64,000 nt of DNA. It comes from Clostridia bacterium. GTDB lineage: Bacteria > Bacillota > Clostridia > Oscillospirales > CAG-272. Made by a program: the position numbers and the translations under genes. The notes beneath the pieces are model-generated. The model was not told the DNA's origin. It was given only the letters and a program-made list of their open reading frames with translations, and made no database searches. Shown one piece after another: positions 39,506-48,261 of this stretch (position 1 is the first letter of the stretch; each line of letters opens with the position of its first letter). The stretch spans positions 20,539 through 84,538 of the forward strand of contig JAFQRL010000024.1 in the NCBI GenBank assembly GCA_017410065.1, read 5' to 3'.

Positions 39506-41032
39506 ATGAATGGATTAAAGTTGAATTACAAAAGAACGATTCTCGTTGGATTTGCGTTCTTTCTTATCAGCGCATTCTGGCAGGCGTATGACGCCATAGT
39601 GCCTCTTATCCTCACCAACCATTACGGACTGCCCCAGACTATCTCGGGCGTTGTAATGTCGGCGGATAACGTGCTTGCGGTATTTATGCTTCCCATATTC
39701 GGCGCGCTGTCGGACAGAGTTATGACCCGTCGCGGAAAGAGAACGCCCTTTATTATCGTGGGTACTATCGCGGCGACCGTCAGCTTCGTTCTGCTCACTC
39801 TTATAGACACGATACAGCTTAACGCCATCTCGGGCACAGGTATTCCCGAGGCATACGAGGCGGCAAAGGCTTCTCTCAAGGAGGCGACCGACGCGCTGGT
39901 TGCGGCAGGTAAAACGGGAGACTCCTCCTTAATTGCCGCGGCAGAGGCAAACGTTAAGGCTGTCAACGACGTGATAGAGGGAATAAGAGCGCAAACGCTT
40001 GACATCACTCTCGGCAACATCTGGCCCCTTCTCGGCTTCATCGGTCTGCTTCTCGTGGTGCTCGTTTCTATGGCGACCTTCCGCTCTCCCGCCGTTGCTC
40101 TTATGCCCGACGTTACCGTTAAGCCCCTGCGCTCCAAGGGTAACGCCATCATCAACCTTATGGGAACTGCGGGCGGTATCATCGTCCTCGTTCTCGGTAT
40201 GATCTTCGGCACGGATAAATATTATCATATGAAGTATACGGGCTACGTTATCGCCGTTTGCGGTCTTATGATCGCGGCTCTTTCGGTATTCCTTCTCACG
40301 GTTAAGGAAAGACGCTGGGCAGAGGAAATGAAGCTTGACACCGAAAGGCTCGGCATCGTTGAGGCTCCCGCGGCAGAGGAGGGCGAAAAGCGCACCCTCT
40401 CAAAGCCCGAGCTCAAATCGCTTATGCTTATCCTCGCGTCGGTTGCGCTCTGGTATATCGGCTATAACTCCATCACAAGTAAATATTCGGTATACTCCAC
40501 AAACGTGCTCTTCTTCAGCTTCAATATGACTCTGATAATCGCACAGGCGGCGGCTGTTATCGCTTATATCCCCGTTGGTATGGTTGCATCGAAGATAGGC
40601 AGAAGAAAGACCATTCTTGCAGGTATCGCAATGCTGGGTACAGCCTTCTTTATCGGTAACTTTATCAGCTTCAATACTCCCGAGTTCGTTATTATCCCCG
40701 TGTTCGTGCTTGCGGGCATCGGCTGGGCGACCATAAACGTCAACTCCTTCCCGATGGTGGTCGAGCTTGCCAAGGGCGGCGAGGTCGGTAAATACACAGG
40801 CTATTACTACACCGCTTCGATGGCGGCGCAGATCGTTGCTCCCATTCTTTCGGGCGCGCTCTACGATCTCTTTGATCTCTTCACGGACGGCAACGGTATG
40901 AGAGTCGTGTTCTTCGCATTCGGTACGATCTTCGTTGCGGCATCCTTCGTCACGATGTTCTTCGTTAAGCACGGAGACTCCCGCGCCGAAAAGAAGGGCG
41001 CACTTGAGGCTTTGGCAGGCGAGGAGGACTGA
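39506..41032 (+). CDS. MFS transporter (SLC45/GPH-like sugar carrier type)
   Basis: 508 residues with about 12 membrane helices. The loop after helix 2 reads GALSDRVMTRRGKRTPFIIVG, the form typical of the SLC45/glycoside-pentoside-hexuronide branch. Between helices 3 and 4 there is an extra, probably extracellular, helical segment of about 60 residues rich in Ala/Glu/Lys (about 112-170), which is unusual. The substrate is unknown; sugar-type cargo is inferred. A phosphodiester phosphodiesterase gene follows after one base, so they share a transcript. Confidence 0.85.
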   Translation: MNGLKLNYKRTILVGFAFFLISAFWQAYDAIVPLILTNHYGLPQTISGVVMSADNVLAVFMLPIFGALSDRVMTRRGKRTPFIIVGTIAATVSFVLLTLIDTIQLNAISGTGIPEAYEAAKASLKEATDALVAAGKTGDSSLIAAAEANVKAVNDVIEGIRAQTLDITLGNIWPLLGFIGLLLVVLVSMATFRSPAVALMPDVTVKPLRSKGNAIINLMGTAGGIIVLVLGMIFGTDKYYHMKYTGYVIAVCGLMIAALSVFLLTVKERRWAEEMKLDTERLGIVEAPAAEEGEKRTLSKPELKSLMLILASVALWYIGYNSITSKYSVYSTNVLFFSFNMTLIIAQAAAVIAYIPVGMVASKIGRRKTILAGIAMLGTAFFIGNFISFNTPEFVIIPVFVLAGIGWATINVNSFPMVVELAKGGEVGKYTGYYYTASMAAQIVAPILSGALYDLFDLFTDGNGMRVVFFAFGTIFVAASFVTMFFVKHGDSRAEKKGALEALAGEED

Positions 41033-41033
41033 T

Positions 41034-41852
41034 ATGATAGCTCTTTATATAGGTCTCGGGTTGCTTGGACTTTTTCTCATACTTTTCATAGTATATCTTA
41101 TACTTTTAAAGCCAAAGGACACGGCATCCGTTAACGAATATAAAAACGTGCTGTTTGCCCACAGAGGGCTTCACAATTCCGTGAGAGCTGAAAACTCCCT
41201 CTCCGCATTTGCGGCGGCTGTGGAGGCGGGCTACGGAATAGAGCTTGACGTCAGGCTCTCAAAGGACGGCAAGCTTGTGGTCTTCCACGACGACACCCTC
41301 GACCGCGTTTGCGGTATCTCGGGCAAGGTCATAGACTACACCGCAGAGGAGCTTTCCGCCTTCTCCCTTTCGGGAACTGAAGACGGCGTGCCAACCTTTT
41401 CCGAGGTCCTCTCTCTCGTTGACGGCAAGGTGCCCCTCCTCGTTGAGATAAAGGAGGATGCGGGCGACAGCAAGGTGTCCTCGGCGGCGGCAAAAATGCT
41501 TGCCGATTATAAGGGCAAATTCATCGTTGAATCCTTCAACCCCCTCTCAATAAAGAATTTCAAGGCGCATCTTTCGGGTGTCCCCTGCGGTATTCTTTGC
41601 GAAAGCTACGTTAAGGAAAAGAAATACAGAAAGCCCCTTTATTATCTTATCGGCGCAATGATAACCAACGCTATCTGTAAGCCGTCCTTTATCGCTTTTA
41701 ACCATAGGCACTATAAGAGCTTTGCTTTAAGGCTCGCAAGAAAGCTTTATAAAACACCCACCTTCGCCTGGACGGTACGCTCGGTGGAGGAGGAGAGGGC
41801 GGCAAGAAAGCACGGCTTCGATTCGGTGATATTTGAGAACTACGCGGCTTAA
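41034..41852 (+). CDS. Glycerophosphodiester phosphodiesterase family protein
   Basis: 272 residues from the ATG at 41034 (GGAGG eight bases before it). An N-terminal membrane helix (about 3-25) is followed by a GDPD TIM barrel: HRGLHNSVRAENSLSAF (about 43-59), the catalytic ELDVRLSKDG (about 70-79), FHDDTLDRVCG, and VEIKED. Likely hydrolyses glycerophosphodiesters from lipids or teichoic acids, membrane-anchored. Co-transcribed with the upstream MFS gene. Followed by a gene-free repeat island. Confidence 0.92.
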   Translation: MIALYIGLGLLGLFLILFIVYLILLKPKDTASVNEYKNVLFAHRGLHNSVRAENSLSAFAAAVEAGYGIELDVRLSKDGKLVVFHDDTLDRVCGISGKVIDYTAEELSAFSLSGTEDGVPTFSEVLSLVDGKVPLLVEIKEDAGDSKVSSAAAKMLADYKGKFIVESFNPLSIKNFKAHLSGVPCGILCESYVKEKKYRKPLYYLIGAMITNAICKPSFIAFNHRHYKSFALRLARKLYKTPTFAWTVRSVEEERAARKHGFDSVIFENYAA

Positions 41853-41926
41853 TGCTCGGGGAGCATTAAGCAGTTATGATTGCCCAAAGGGCAAGTTATG
41901 AGTTATGAGATGCTCCGCATCGTTAT

Positions 41927-42113
41927 AATGATTATAGAATGTCGAAAAGGCAAAAAGCCTTTTCGCGGCTGATTTTTCAGCCGTTGCAAAAAGCAAAAAA
42001 CTGCTTTTTGCTTCTATATCATTGCAACAGAAATCGACAAATTTCCTTTCGAAATTTGTTAGCAAATCAAAGATTTGCAGTCGAAATTTTCGAATTTCGA
42101 CTTTCGATTGTCG
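41927..42113 (+). mobile_element. Modular palindromic MITE, copy A (187 bp)
   Basis: It starts AATGATTATAGAATGTCGA and ends CGATTGTCG, with TTAT on both sides. Inside are several perfect hairpins (GGCTGA/TCAGCC; GCAAAAAGC..GCTTTTTGC; CAAATTT/AAATTTG; CAAATC/GATTTG; CGAAATT/AATTTCG). Near-identical to the inverted copy at 63400-63586. Confidence 0.8.
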
Positions 42114-42162
42114 TTATGAGCGGCAAGCCGCGTTTTGGCTAGTTTAGGGCAATCATATCATA

Positions 42163-42306
42163 ATGATTATAGAATGTCGAAAAAGCAAAAAACTGCTTTT
42201 TGCTTCTATATCATTGCAACAGAAATCCACAAATTCCCTTTCGAAATTTGTTAGCAAATCAAAGATTTGCAGTCGAAATTCTCGAATTTCGACTTTTGAT
42301 TGTCGT
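42163..42306 (+). mobile_element. Modular palindromic MITE, copy B (144 bp, internally deleted)
   Basis: Same ends and order as copy A, but it lacks about 43 bases around the GGCTGATTTTTCAGCC hairpin. In direct orientation 49 bases after copy A. Confidence 0.8.
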
Positions 42307-42348
42307 TATGAGCGATAAAGCCAAATTTATAACTGAATAATTAAAAAC

Positions 42349-42398
42349 AGAGCAAGAATTAAAGGAGAAAATTTTTCCTTACGTTCTTGCTCTTTTTT
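42349..42398 (+). terminator. Terminator-like hairpin in the repeat island
   Basis: AGAGCAAGAA and TTCTTGCTCT form a perfect stem followed by TTTTTT. It lies about 500 bases after the nearest upstream gene. Confidence 0.7.
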
Positions 42399-42401
42399 GG
42401 T

Positions 42402-42605
42402 GAAGTTTGTGCGGTGCACAGGTGAAGTTGCTCGCTATGGCTCGCAGTGAAGTTTGTGCTACGCACAAGTGAAGTTAAGTTTGCCCATCACTTCGCCATC
42501 AGGCGAAACTTCACTCACGAAGTGAACTTCACTATCAGAGATAACTTCACTTGCCCAAAGGGCAAACTTAGTTATTCGTGTTCTCCGTTAAGGATAACAC
42601 GCTAA
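42402..42605. repeat. 'TGAAGTT' palindromic repeat, copy 1
   Basis: Alternating GTGAAGTT and AACTTCAC words with small hairpins (GCCTGATGGC-type, TTTGCCC/GGGCAAA) and an end piece TAAGGATAACACGCTAAA. The core 42446-42605 is nearly identical to 60845-61006. Confidence 0.8.
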
Positions 42606-42624
42606 ATCTCGCCGCTTTTTAGCT

Positions 42625-42721
42625 CAAAGTTCGTCAAGAAAAATGTATCAATAATGCAAAAGTTCGTCAAGAAAAATGTATCAATAATGCAAAAGTTCGT
42701 TGATAAAATGTAATCTATTGC
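42625..42721 (+). repeat. About 33-base tandem repeats
   Basis: Two almost identical units (CAAAGTTCGTCAAGAAAAAT continued by GTATCAATAATG) and a third diverged unit, ending about 12 bases before the -35 box of the ATPase gene. They could be binding sites for a regulator of that gene. Confidence 0.75.
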
Positions 42722-42732
42722 TCAAAAGTATG

Positions 42733-42761
42733 TTGACTTTTTCGTAATTTAGGTGTATAAT
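42733..42761 (+). promoter_or_regulatory. SigA-type promoter of the AAA ATPase gene
   Basis: TTGACT and TATAAT are separated by 17 bases, about 33 bases before the TTG start. Confidence 0.8.
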
Positions 42762-42793
42762 GATACTGTATTATTATCCGGAGGTGTTTTGCC

Positions 42794-44098
42794 TTGTATA
42801 GATTAGCAATTGAAGAATTATATGAATGGAAAAAGAGCGCCAATCGTAAGCCTTTAATTATTGAAGGAGCAAGACAGGTTGGTAAGACTTGGCTTATGAA
42901 GGAGTTCGGCAAGCAAGCTTACGAAAAAACGGTGTATATCAATTTTGATTCCAACTCAAGAATGGCTGAATTGTTTTCTTCCGACCTTGAAATCGGTAGA
43001 ATTATTATGGGCTTGGAGCTTTATTCTGATGTTAAGATAACTCCTGAAAATACTCTTATTATTTTTGACGAGGTGCAGGAAGTGCCTCGCGCCTTGGCGA
43101 GCTTGAAATATTTCTATGAAAATGCTCCCGAGTATAATATTATTTGCGCAGGCTCATTGCTTGGTATTGCTTTGCATCAAGGTACTTCCTTCCCCGTAGG
43201 TAAGGTGGACTTTCTTAATTTGTATCCGCTTTCCTTTAAGGAATTTCTTATGGCTATGGGTAAGGAAAAATATGTTGATTTGATGAACTCCGGCGATTAT
43301 GAAATGATGACTGCATTCAAGCAGGATTTGATTGATTCTTTGAAGCATTATTATTTTATCGGTGGAATGCCCGAAGCGGTAATGTCGTTTGCTACAGAAA
43401 AAGATTTTAACAAGGTTCGCAGAATACAGAAAAGAATCCTTGAAGCCTATGAGCAGGATTTCTCTAAGCACGCCCCGGGTGAATCCGTTCCTAAGCTCCG
43501 TATGCTTTGGAACAGTATTCCGTCGCAGCTTGCAAAGGAAAACAAGAAGTTTATTTATGGCTTGGTTCGTGAGGGCGGCAGAGCAAAGGATTATGAAACC
43601 GCGATTATGTGGTTAACTGATTGCGGACTTGTTCACAAGGTAAGCCGTGTAACGGTCGGTCATTTGCCGCTAAAGGCGTATGAGGATATGAAAGCATTTA
43701 AGATGTTCGTGGTGGACGTTGGCTTGCTTGGTTGTATGGTTGGCTTGAATAAGAAAATTTTGCTTGACGGAAACGATCTTTTCGTAGAGTTTAAAGGCGC
43801 ACTCACCGAGCAATACGTGCTTCAGCAGTTGATTACCAATCCCGATTTGAATATTTACTACTACACCAACGATAACGGTAACTGCGAGGTTGATTTCCTT
43901 GTAGATACAGGTGATACCATTGTCCCTGTTGAAGTAAAAGCGGAGGTTAATCTTCGTGCCAAAAGCCTAAGATTGTATGTTGAAAAATTCTCGCCCGATG
44001 TTGCTATCCGAACCTCAATGCAGGATTACAAAAAGGAATCTTGGCTTGTCAATCTCCCGCTTTATTCCATTGAGAATTTGACAAAAGAATTGGTTTGA
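42794..44098 (+). CDS. AAA_14/DUF4143 ATP-binding protein
   Basis: 434 residues starting at a TTG with GGAGGTG upstream. Walker A is EGARQVGKTW (about 20-29) and Walker B LIIFDEVQEVP (about 88-98), followed by the AAA_14 GSLLGIAL region and a C-terminal DUF4143 domain with the nuclease-like core CEVDFLVDTGD..VPVEVKAE. These ATPases are common, often variable accessory genes in gut bacteria, with no settled function. Base use is more AT-rich than the flanking genes and repeats surround it, which suggests horizontal acquisition. Confidence 0.88.
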   Translation: MYRLAIEELYEWKKSANRKPLIIEGARQVGKTWLMKEFGKQAYEKTVYINFDSNSRMAELFSSDLEIGRIIMGLELYSDVKITPENTLIIFDEVQEVPRALASLKYFYENAPEYNIICAGSLLGIALHQGTSFPVGKVDFLNLYPLSFKEFLMAMGKEKYVDLMNSGDYEMMTAFKQDLIDSLKHYYFIGGMPEAVMSFATEKDFNKVRRIQKRILEAYEQDFSKHAPGESVPKLRMLWNSIPSQLAKENKKFIYGLVREGGRAKDYETAIMWLTDCGLVHKVSRVTVGHLPLKAYEDMKAFKMFVVDVGLLGCMVGLNKKILLDGNDLFVEFKGALTEQYVLQQLITNPDLNIYYYTNDNGNCEVDFLVDTGDTIVPVEVKAEVNLRAKSLRLYVEKFSPDVAIRTSMQDYKKESWLVNLPLYSIENLTKELV

Positions 44099-44149
44099 CG
44101 ATTTTAGGAGGAAGATATGCCTATCATTTCATTAAAAATTATTATTCTA

Positions 44150-44179
44150 TTGACGGGTGGGTAGTAGTTATAGTATACT
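44150..44179 (+). promoter_or_regulatory. Promoter of lipoprotein 1
   Basis: TTGACG and TATACT are separated by 18 bases, about 80 bases upstream of the ATG. A CCGAGG/CCTCGG hairpin lies in the leader. Confidence 0.6.
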
Positions 44180-44257
44180 ATATGTAGGGAATCCGAGGTG
44201 GGGCGGTTGCGCTTTTCCTCGGGAAAACAGATAATTTAAAGCAAAGGAAATAATTTT

Positions 44258-46186
44258 ATGACAATAAGAACAAGGCTTTTATCGCTTCTTCTTGCGCTGG
44301 TTATGATTTGCTCTCTGCTTCTTGTGAGCTGCTCCTGCGCACCCGGTGATGATGCAGGTGAGGAAAACGGCGGCTCGGGAGGTCAGGTGAAGCCCGACGG
44401 CGGAGACGGCGAGGAGGACGGAGGGGACGATGAGCCCGACGAGCCCGAGGTAAAAGAGCCTATTTCAATGGGATTTTTACTTAAGGATATTAGCATCAAC
44501 CTCACCGAGGGCACGAATATGCAGCTGACTATCGGCGAGATATACTTCGAGGAAAACGCGGAGGGCGAGCTTCTCGGCGAGGGCTACGGCACGCTTATTG
44601 AAAAATATAACGGCACAAAACGCTCGGAGAATGAAATAATAATTGCGGTATTCAAAGGCTACGTTTACATTGCGCGCTGGGATAGCCAGGCTCACGGCGT
44701 GGCAAGCATAGGAAGGATCGGCCAGATCCTTAAATTGGCGGACGAGAAGAATATCGGAAGAATATCCCTCCCCGCCTTTCTCGGAATGATAGACGGTGCT
44801 GTGGGTATGAACGTGAGCTCGCTTATTATGGGAGCCGCCACCTCTCCCGACGCTATGGGCAATTGGCTTGCAAACGAGCTTATCCCCGCACTCGGCAGTC
44901 TTAATTCCTCACTTCTTCTCGGCAAGCTCGATCAGATAAGCACGAAGCTTCGTGAGAGCCTTATTAAGACCGAGGGCGAGGGCGAGGGAGCCGTCTCGGT
45001 CGTGGATCTCGGTGCTCTTGCAAAGTGGCAGAGCGAGCTTTCCGAAAAGACCGTGAAGGAGATAATCGAGCAGATATTCGGAGAGGGAAGCTTCCTTGAT
45101 ATGAAGACCGCCGTCACAGGCGCGCTTACCCTTTCGGTCAGCGAGCTTATCTCAAATCTTGAGGCAAACGGCGCAAACCGCGAGAAGCTTTTCGCGGCTC
45201 TCGATAGCCTTGCGGCTATTATTTCGGGCGGAGAATATAAGACTCTTGAGGAGATGCTAAAGCTTTCCTCGGATATTGAGGATATGCTTGATGATCCCGA
45301 GGTAGCGGGCTTCACCGTCTCAATGCTGCTTATGAATATTCTCGGCATCGAGGGCGATGTCGCTCTCTCAATGAAGATATCCGAATTCTACGATACCCTC
45401 TCGTCGAAGACCCTCTATGAGATAATAGACACCGAGAACTCCGAAATAAAGAGCTTTATCGACTCGCTCACCGAGAGCCTTGCAAGCTATGGGGATATCC
45501 GCTATAAGACGGACGGCGACGGCAAGGTTACCGAGCTTTATATCACCGCAGACACCAAGGGCGACTCCGCAACGCTCATATCGAATATCGCAAGCCTTCT
45601 GAATTTCAGCTATAAGGACGGAAAGATCAGCCTTGATATCACCGCGGATAAGGGCTATTACAGCGAGATCAAGGGAAATATTGAGCTTATTTACGATAAG
45701 GAGGAGACCTTCGGCGGTGAGATATTCTCGGCGATCTCGGAAAAGCTTCTTGAGATACCCTCGGAGGAGGTGCTTCTTGAAAAGACTGTGGAGGCACTTG
45801 TCAAGATCTACGGCGAGGACGTGAGCTTCACCTACGGTGAGGACGGCAAACCTATTTCAGCCGTGGCATACAGATACCGCTTCTCGGAGGTTAACGGGGA
45901 CTTCATTTGCGAATACACGGTTGAAAAGATGGTCTGCGACCTTCGCTCCTTTGCTATGACCGAGCTTGAATATTCAGGTAGCAGCGATATTCAGATCACG
46001 GCAAGCCTTTTTGTAGACGCGGAGATGTCGGTGTACGACGTTCGGGTGGAGTCGGCAGACGGCGAGCTTATTTACCGCACCGATCTTATCGATCCCGAAA
46101 ACCCGAAGATGAGGGCTGATGCCGTAAATTCCATCACCCCGATATACTTCCTTTACGACACGGTTTCGGGCGAGCTGGAATACTAA
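44258..46186 (+). CDS. Large secreted lipoprotein, paralogue 1
   Basis: 642 residues. The signal peptide RLLSLLLALVMICSLLLVSC ends in a lipobox LVSC (Cys about 25). A highly acidic Gly/Asp/Glu linker follows (about 31-68), then a long mixed domain of repeated helical and beta stretches without recognised motifs. It is clearly related to the next gene: both share the order acidic linker, a 'KDISIN/RDLEIN' strand, a helical middle (ANELIPALGS / SEELLPSLGD), and a late Tyr-rich part. Function unknown; surface-attached, perhaps a binding protein. Confidence 0.75.
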   Translation: MTIRTRLLSLLLALVMICSLLLVSCSCAPGDDAGEENGGSGGQVKPDGGDGEEDGGDDEPDEPEVKEPISMGFLLKDISINLTEGTNMQLTIGEIYFEENAEGELLGEGYGTLIEKYNGTKRSENEIIIAVFKGYVYIARWDSQAHGVASIGRIGQILKLADEKNIGRISLPAFLGMIDGAVGMNVSSLIMGAATSPDAMGNWLANELIPALGSLNSSLLLGKLDQISTKLRESLIKTEGEGEGAVSVVDLGALAKWQSELSEKTVKEIIEQIFGEGSFLDMKTAVTGALTLSVSELISNLEANGANREKLFAALDSLAAIISGGEYKTLEEMLKLSSDIEDMLDDPEVAGFTVSMLLMNILGIEGDVALSMKISEFYDTLSSKTLYEIIDTENSEIKSFIDSLTESLASYGDIRYKTDGDGKVTELYITADTKGDSATLISNIASLLNFSYKDGKISLDITADKGYYSEIKGNIELIYDKEETFGGEIFSAISEKLLEIPSEEVLLEKTVEALVKIYGEDVSFTYGEDGKPISAVAYRYRFSEVNGDFICEYTVEKMVCDLRSFAMTELEYSGSSDIQITASLFVDAEMSVYDVRVESADGELIYRTDLIDPENPKMRADAVNSITPIYFLYDTVSGELEY

Positions 46187-46240
46187 AGTGAAATATTTAT
46201 TAAAAAACATTAAAAAACATTAAAAAATTCAGATATACTA

Positions 46241-46270
46241 TTGAAAAATAAACACCAAATGTGATATAAT
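46241..46270 (+). promoter_or_regulatory. Promoter of lipoprotein 2
   Basis: TTGAAA and TATAAT are separated by 18 bases, about 45 bases upstream of the chosen start codon. Confidence 0.65.
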
Positions 46271-46315
46271 TAAATCAACAGAGAAAACTCTGAAAATTTT
46301 ATGGAGGTTCAGAAT

Positions 46316-48109
46316 ATGACACTCAAAAGAATCGTATCTCTCCTTCTCGCGCTTGTGATGTGCCTTGGAATGTGCTTTGCACTTGCATCCTGCGGCGAAG
46401 AGGCTGAGACAGGCAACAAGAACCAGACCGCACCGAGAGACCCTAACGATGTCAAAATGGAAAACGCATTTGCCTTCGTTATCCGTGATCTTGAGATCAA
46501 TATGGAGGGTAACAATGCAAAGCTTAAGGTGCTTGAGCTCTACGTAGCCGAGAAAGACGGCAAGTATATGGGCGGCGGCACAGGTAAGATCACCGTTAAC
46601 TTCGCAGGCGAAAACGTAGCCCTTGATGCAAGCCTCGTTTACGAGGACGGCAAGCTTTTCGCATCCGTCAGCGCGGCTATGAACGGCGAAAAGCAGTCTA
46701 TGCACCTTGCACTTGACGGCGAGGAGTTCATTTCCTTCGCTATTGATAGCACAGGCGTAAACCTTGAAGAGATAATGGCAGAGGTCAATAACCAGCTCAC
46801 AAGCAACAAGGAGGACCTTGAGGCTTGGGTATCCGAGGAGCTTCTCCCCTCTCTTGGCGATATCAGCTCTCTCCTTCCCACAGACGAGGAGATCGAGGCG
46901 GCTTACGCATACGTTATGGCGATCGCCGATAAGTTTATCTCCAAGAAGGAGGTTGGCGCAAATGTTGAGATCACCCTTGATCTCACGACCCTTAAGTCCT
47001 GGGTAGCTTCTCTTAAGACCGCAAAGGTCGCAGAGCTTATCGACGATATCCTTGGCGACAACACCTACGCAACCATTAAGGAAGCAGTTCCCGGTCTTCT
47101 TTCCTTCACCGTTGGTGACGTTATTGCGGAATTTGAGAAGAACGGCGGCAGCGTTCAGGATCTTATTGATGCTATAAACGCACTCTTCGTTATCTTCGAT
47201 GCTCCCGAGGGCTTTGATCTTGATGCAGCCTTCAAGGAGGCTATGCCCGAATTTGAGGGAACTGTCGTTGATTACATCAAGTCTCCCGAGATCTCCTCTA
47301 TGTGCCTTAACACCTTCCTTATTATGGCATTCTCCACCGAGGATCACGTTATGACGGCAGAAGAGCTTCAGGAAATGATAGGCGGCGTATTTGCAGAGCT
47401 TGAGTCCAAGACCTTTGTTGAAATGACAGGTATGTCCGAGGACGATCTCGCATCTGTAAGCGCGGCTGTTGATATGGTCAGCCAGATGATCAACTGCAAG
47501 GTAGTTGCTAATAAGACCACAGGCGAGCTCGTTTCCATCGAATACAACGTAAGCGTTCCCGGTGAGGTTGCGGCAAGCGCAAATCTTAAGGTAACGAAGA
47601 CGGCAACAGGTGCGAAGGCAAGCTTCGACGTTAAGATGGCGGGCGAGACCATCGCAAAGGGCACCGCAGAGGCAGTTGTTGGCGGCGACGGCTACTACAA
47701 CAAGCTCACTCTTGCAAACGGCAAGAAGTATCTTGGCTATATTGACGGCTTCTCCATCGACAGCATCGATGCGGCTCTTATGGCAGGTCTCTACGACGCG
47801 CAGGATTCAACCGCTATTTACGGCGAGGACGGCGAAAAGATCGGTATTGTTATCTCCACCGAGTATAACGGAACCTACACCGTATACTACGCTGACGTTC
47901 TGGCTGCTATGGTAGCCGAGAGCGAGGGTATGGGTATGTATAACGTTGTATACGTTGCAGATAGAGAATACACCTACACCGAAGGCGGCTACTACGATGA
48001 GCTTGGAAATTACATCGAGGGCAATGAGGTCACAGAGACCTACGCTACCACCGTTTCCGCTCAGTTCGTCGTTGATATGAAAACAGGCCTTCTTGTTCAG
48101 ATGTATTGA
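46316..48109 (+). CDS. Large secreted lipoprotein, paralogue 2
   Basis: 597 residues from the ATG at 46316, preferred over one at 46301 because ATGGAGG lies eight bases before it. Signal peptide with lipobox LASC (Cys about 23), short polar linker, then a domain paralogous to the preceding gene over most of its length. The last about 120 residues are Tyr-rich (YYDELGNYIEG, YTYTEGGYY). It has its own promoter and ends at a strong terminator, so the pair arose by duplication but can be expressed separately. Unknown function. Confidence 0.78.
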   Translation: MTLKRIVSLLLALVMCLGMCFALASCGEEAETGNKNQTAPRDPNDVKMENAFAFVIRDLEINMEGNNAKLKVLELYVAEKDGKYMGGGTGKITVNFAGENVALDASLVYEDGKLFASVSAAMNGEKQSMHLALDGEEFISFAIDSTGVNLEEIMAEVNNQLTSNKEDLEAWVSEELLPSLGDISSLLPTDEEIEAAYAYVMAIADKFISKKEVGANVEITLDLTTLKSWVASLKTAKVAELIDDILGDNTYATIKEAVPGLLSFTVGDVIAEFEKNGGSVQDLIDAINALFVIFDAPEGFDLDAAFKEAMPEFEGTVVDYIKSPEISSMCLNTFLIMAFSTEDHVMTAEELQEMIGGVFAELESKTFVEMTGMSEDDLASVSAAVDMVSQMINCKVVANKTTGELVSIEYNVSVPGEVAASANLKVTKTATGAKASFDVKMAGETIAKGTAEAVVGGDGYYNKLTLANGKKYLGYIDGFSIDSIDAALMAGLYDAQDSTAIYGEDGEKIGIVISTEYNGTYTVYYADVLAAMVAESEGMGMYNVVYVADREYTYTEGGYYDELGNYIEGNEVTETYATTVSAQFVVDMKTGLLVQMY

Positions 48110-48158
48110 TACACCTAAACAAAAAGCCAAAAGCGAAAAAAACTATTAAATAAAGCGA

Positions 48159-48190
48159 GGGCTGTCTCACTTGGAGACAGCCCTTTTTTT
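48159..48190 (+). terminator. Terminator after lipoprotein 2
   Basis: GGGCTGTCTC-ACTTG-GAGACAGCCC followed by TTTTTTT. Confidence 0.9.
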
Positions 48191-48261
48191 ACTTGATTGC
48201 TATAAAAAATAAAAGCTTTTTGCGCTGAAATGTAAACTATTGTTATAATATTATCTAAAAA

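Larger units (their letters stand above)
41853..42793. other. Gene-free repeat island
   Basis: No gene is believed here. It contains two copies of a modular palindromic MITE, a terminator-like hairpin at 42349, a 'TGAAGTT' palindromic repeat at 42402-42605, and 33-base tandem repeats at 42625-42721, then the promoter of the ATPase gene. Confidence 0.75.

Noticed and set aside
44117..44164. 15-residue ORF MPIISLKIIILLTGG with a strong AGGAGGA site
   Set aside because: Resembles a small toxin peptide, but it overlaps the -35 box of the next gene and has no terminator, antisense promoter or leader structure; more likely the remnant of a lost gene.
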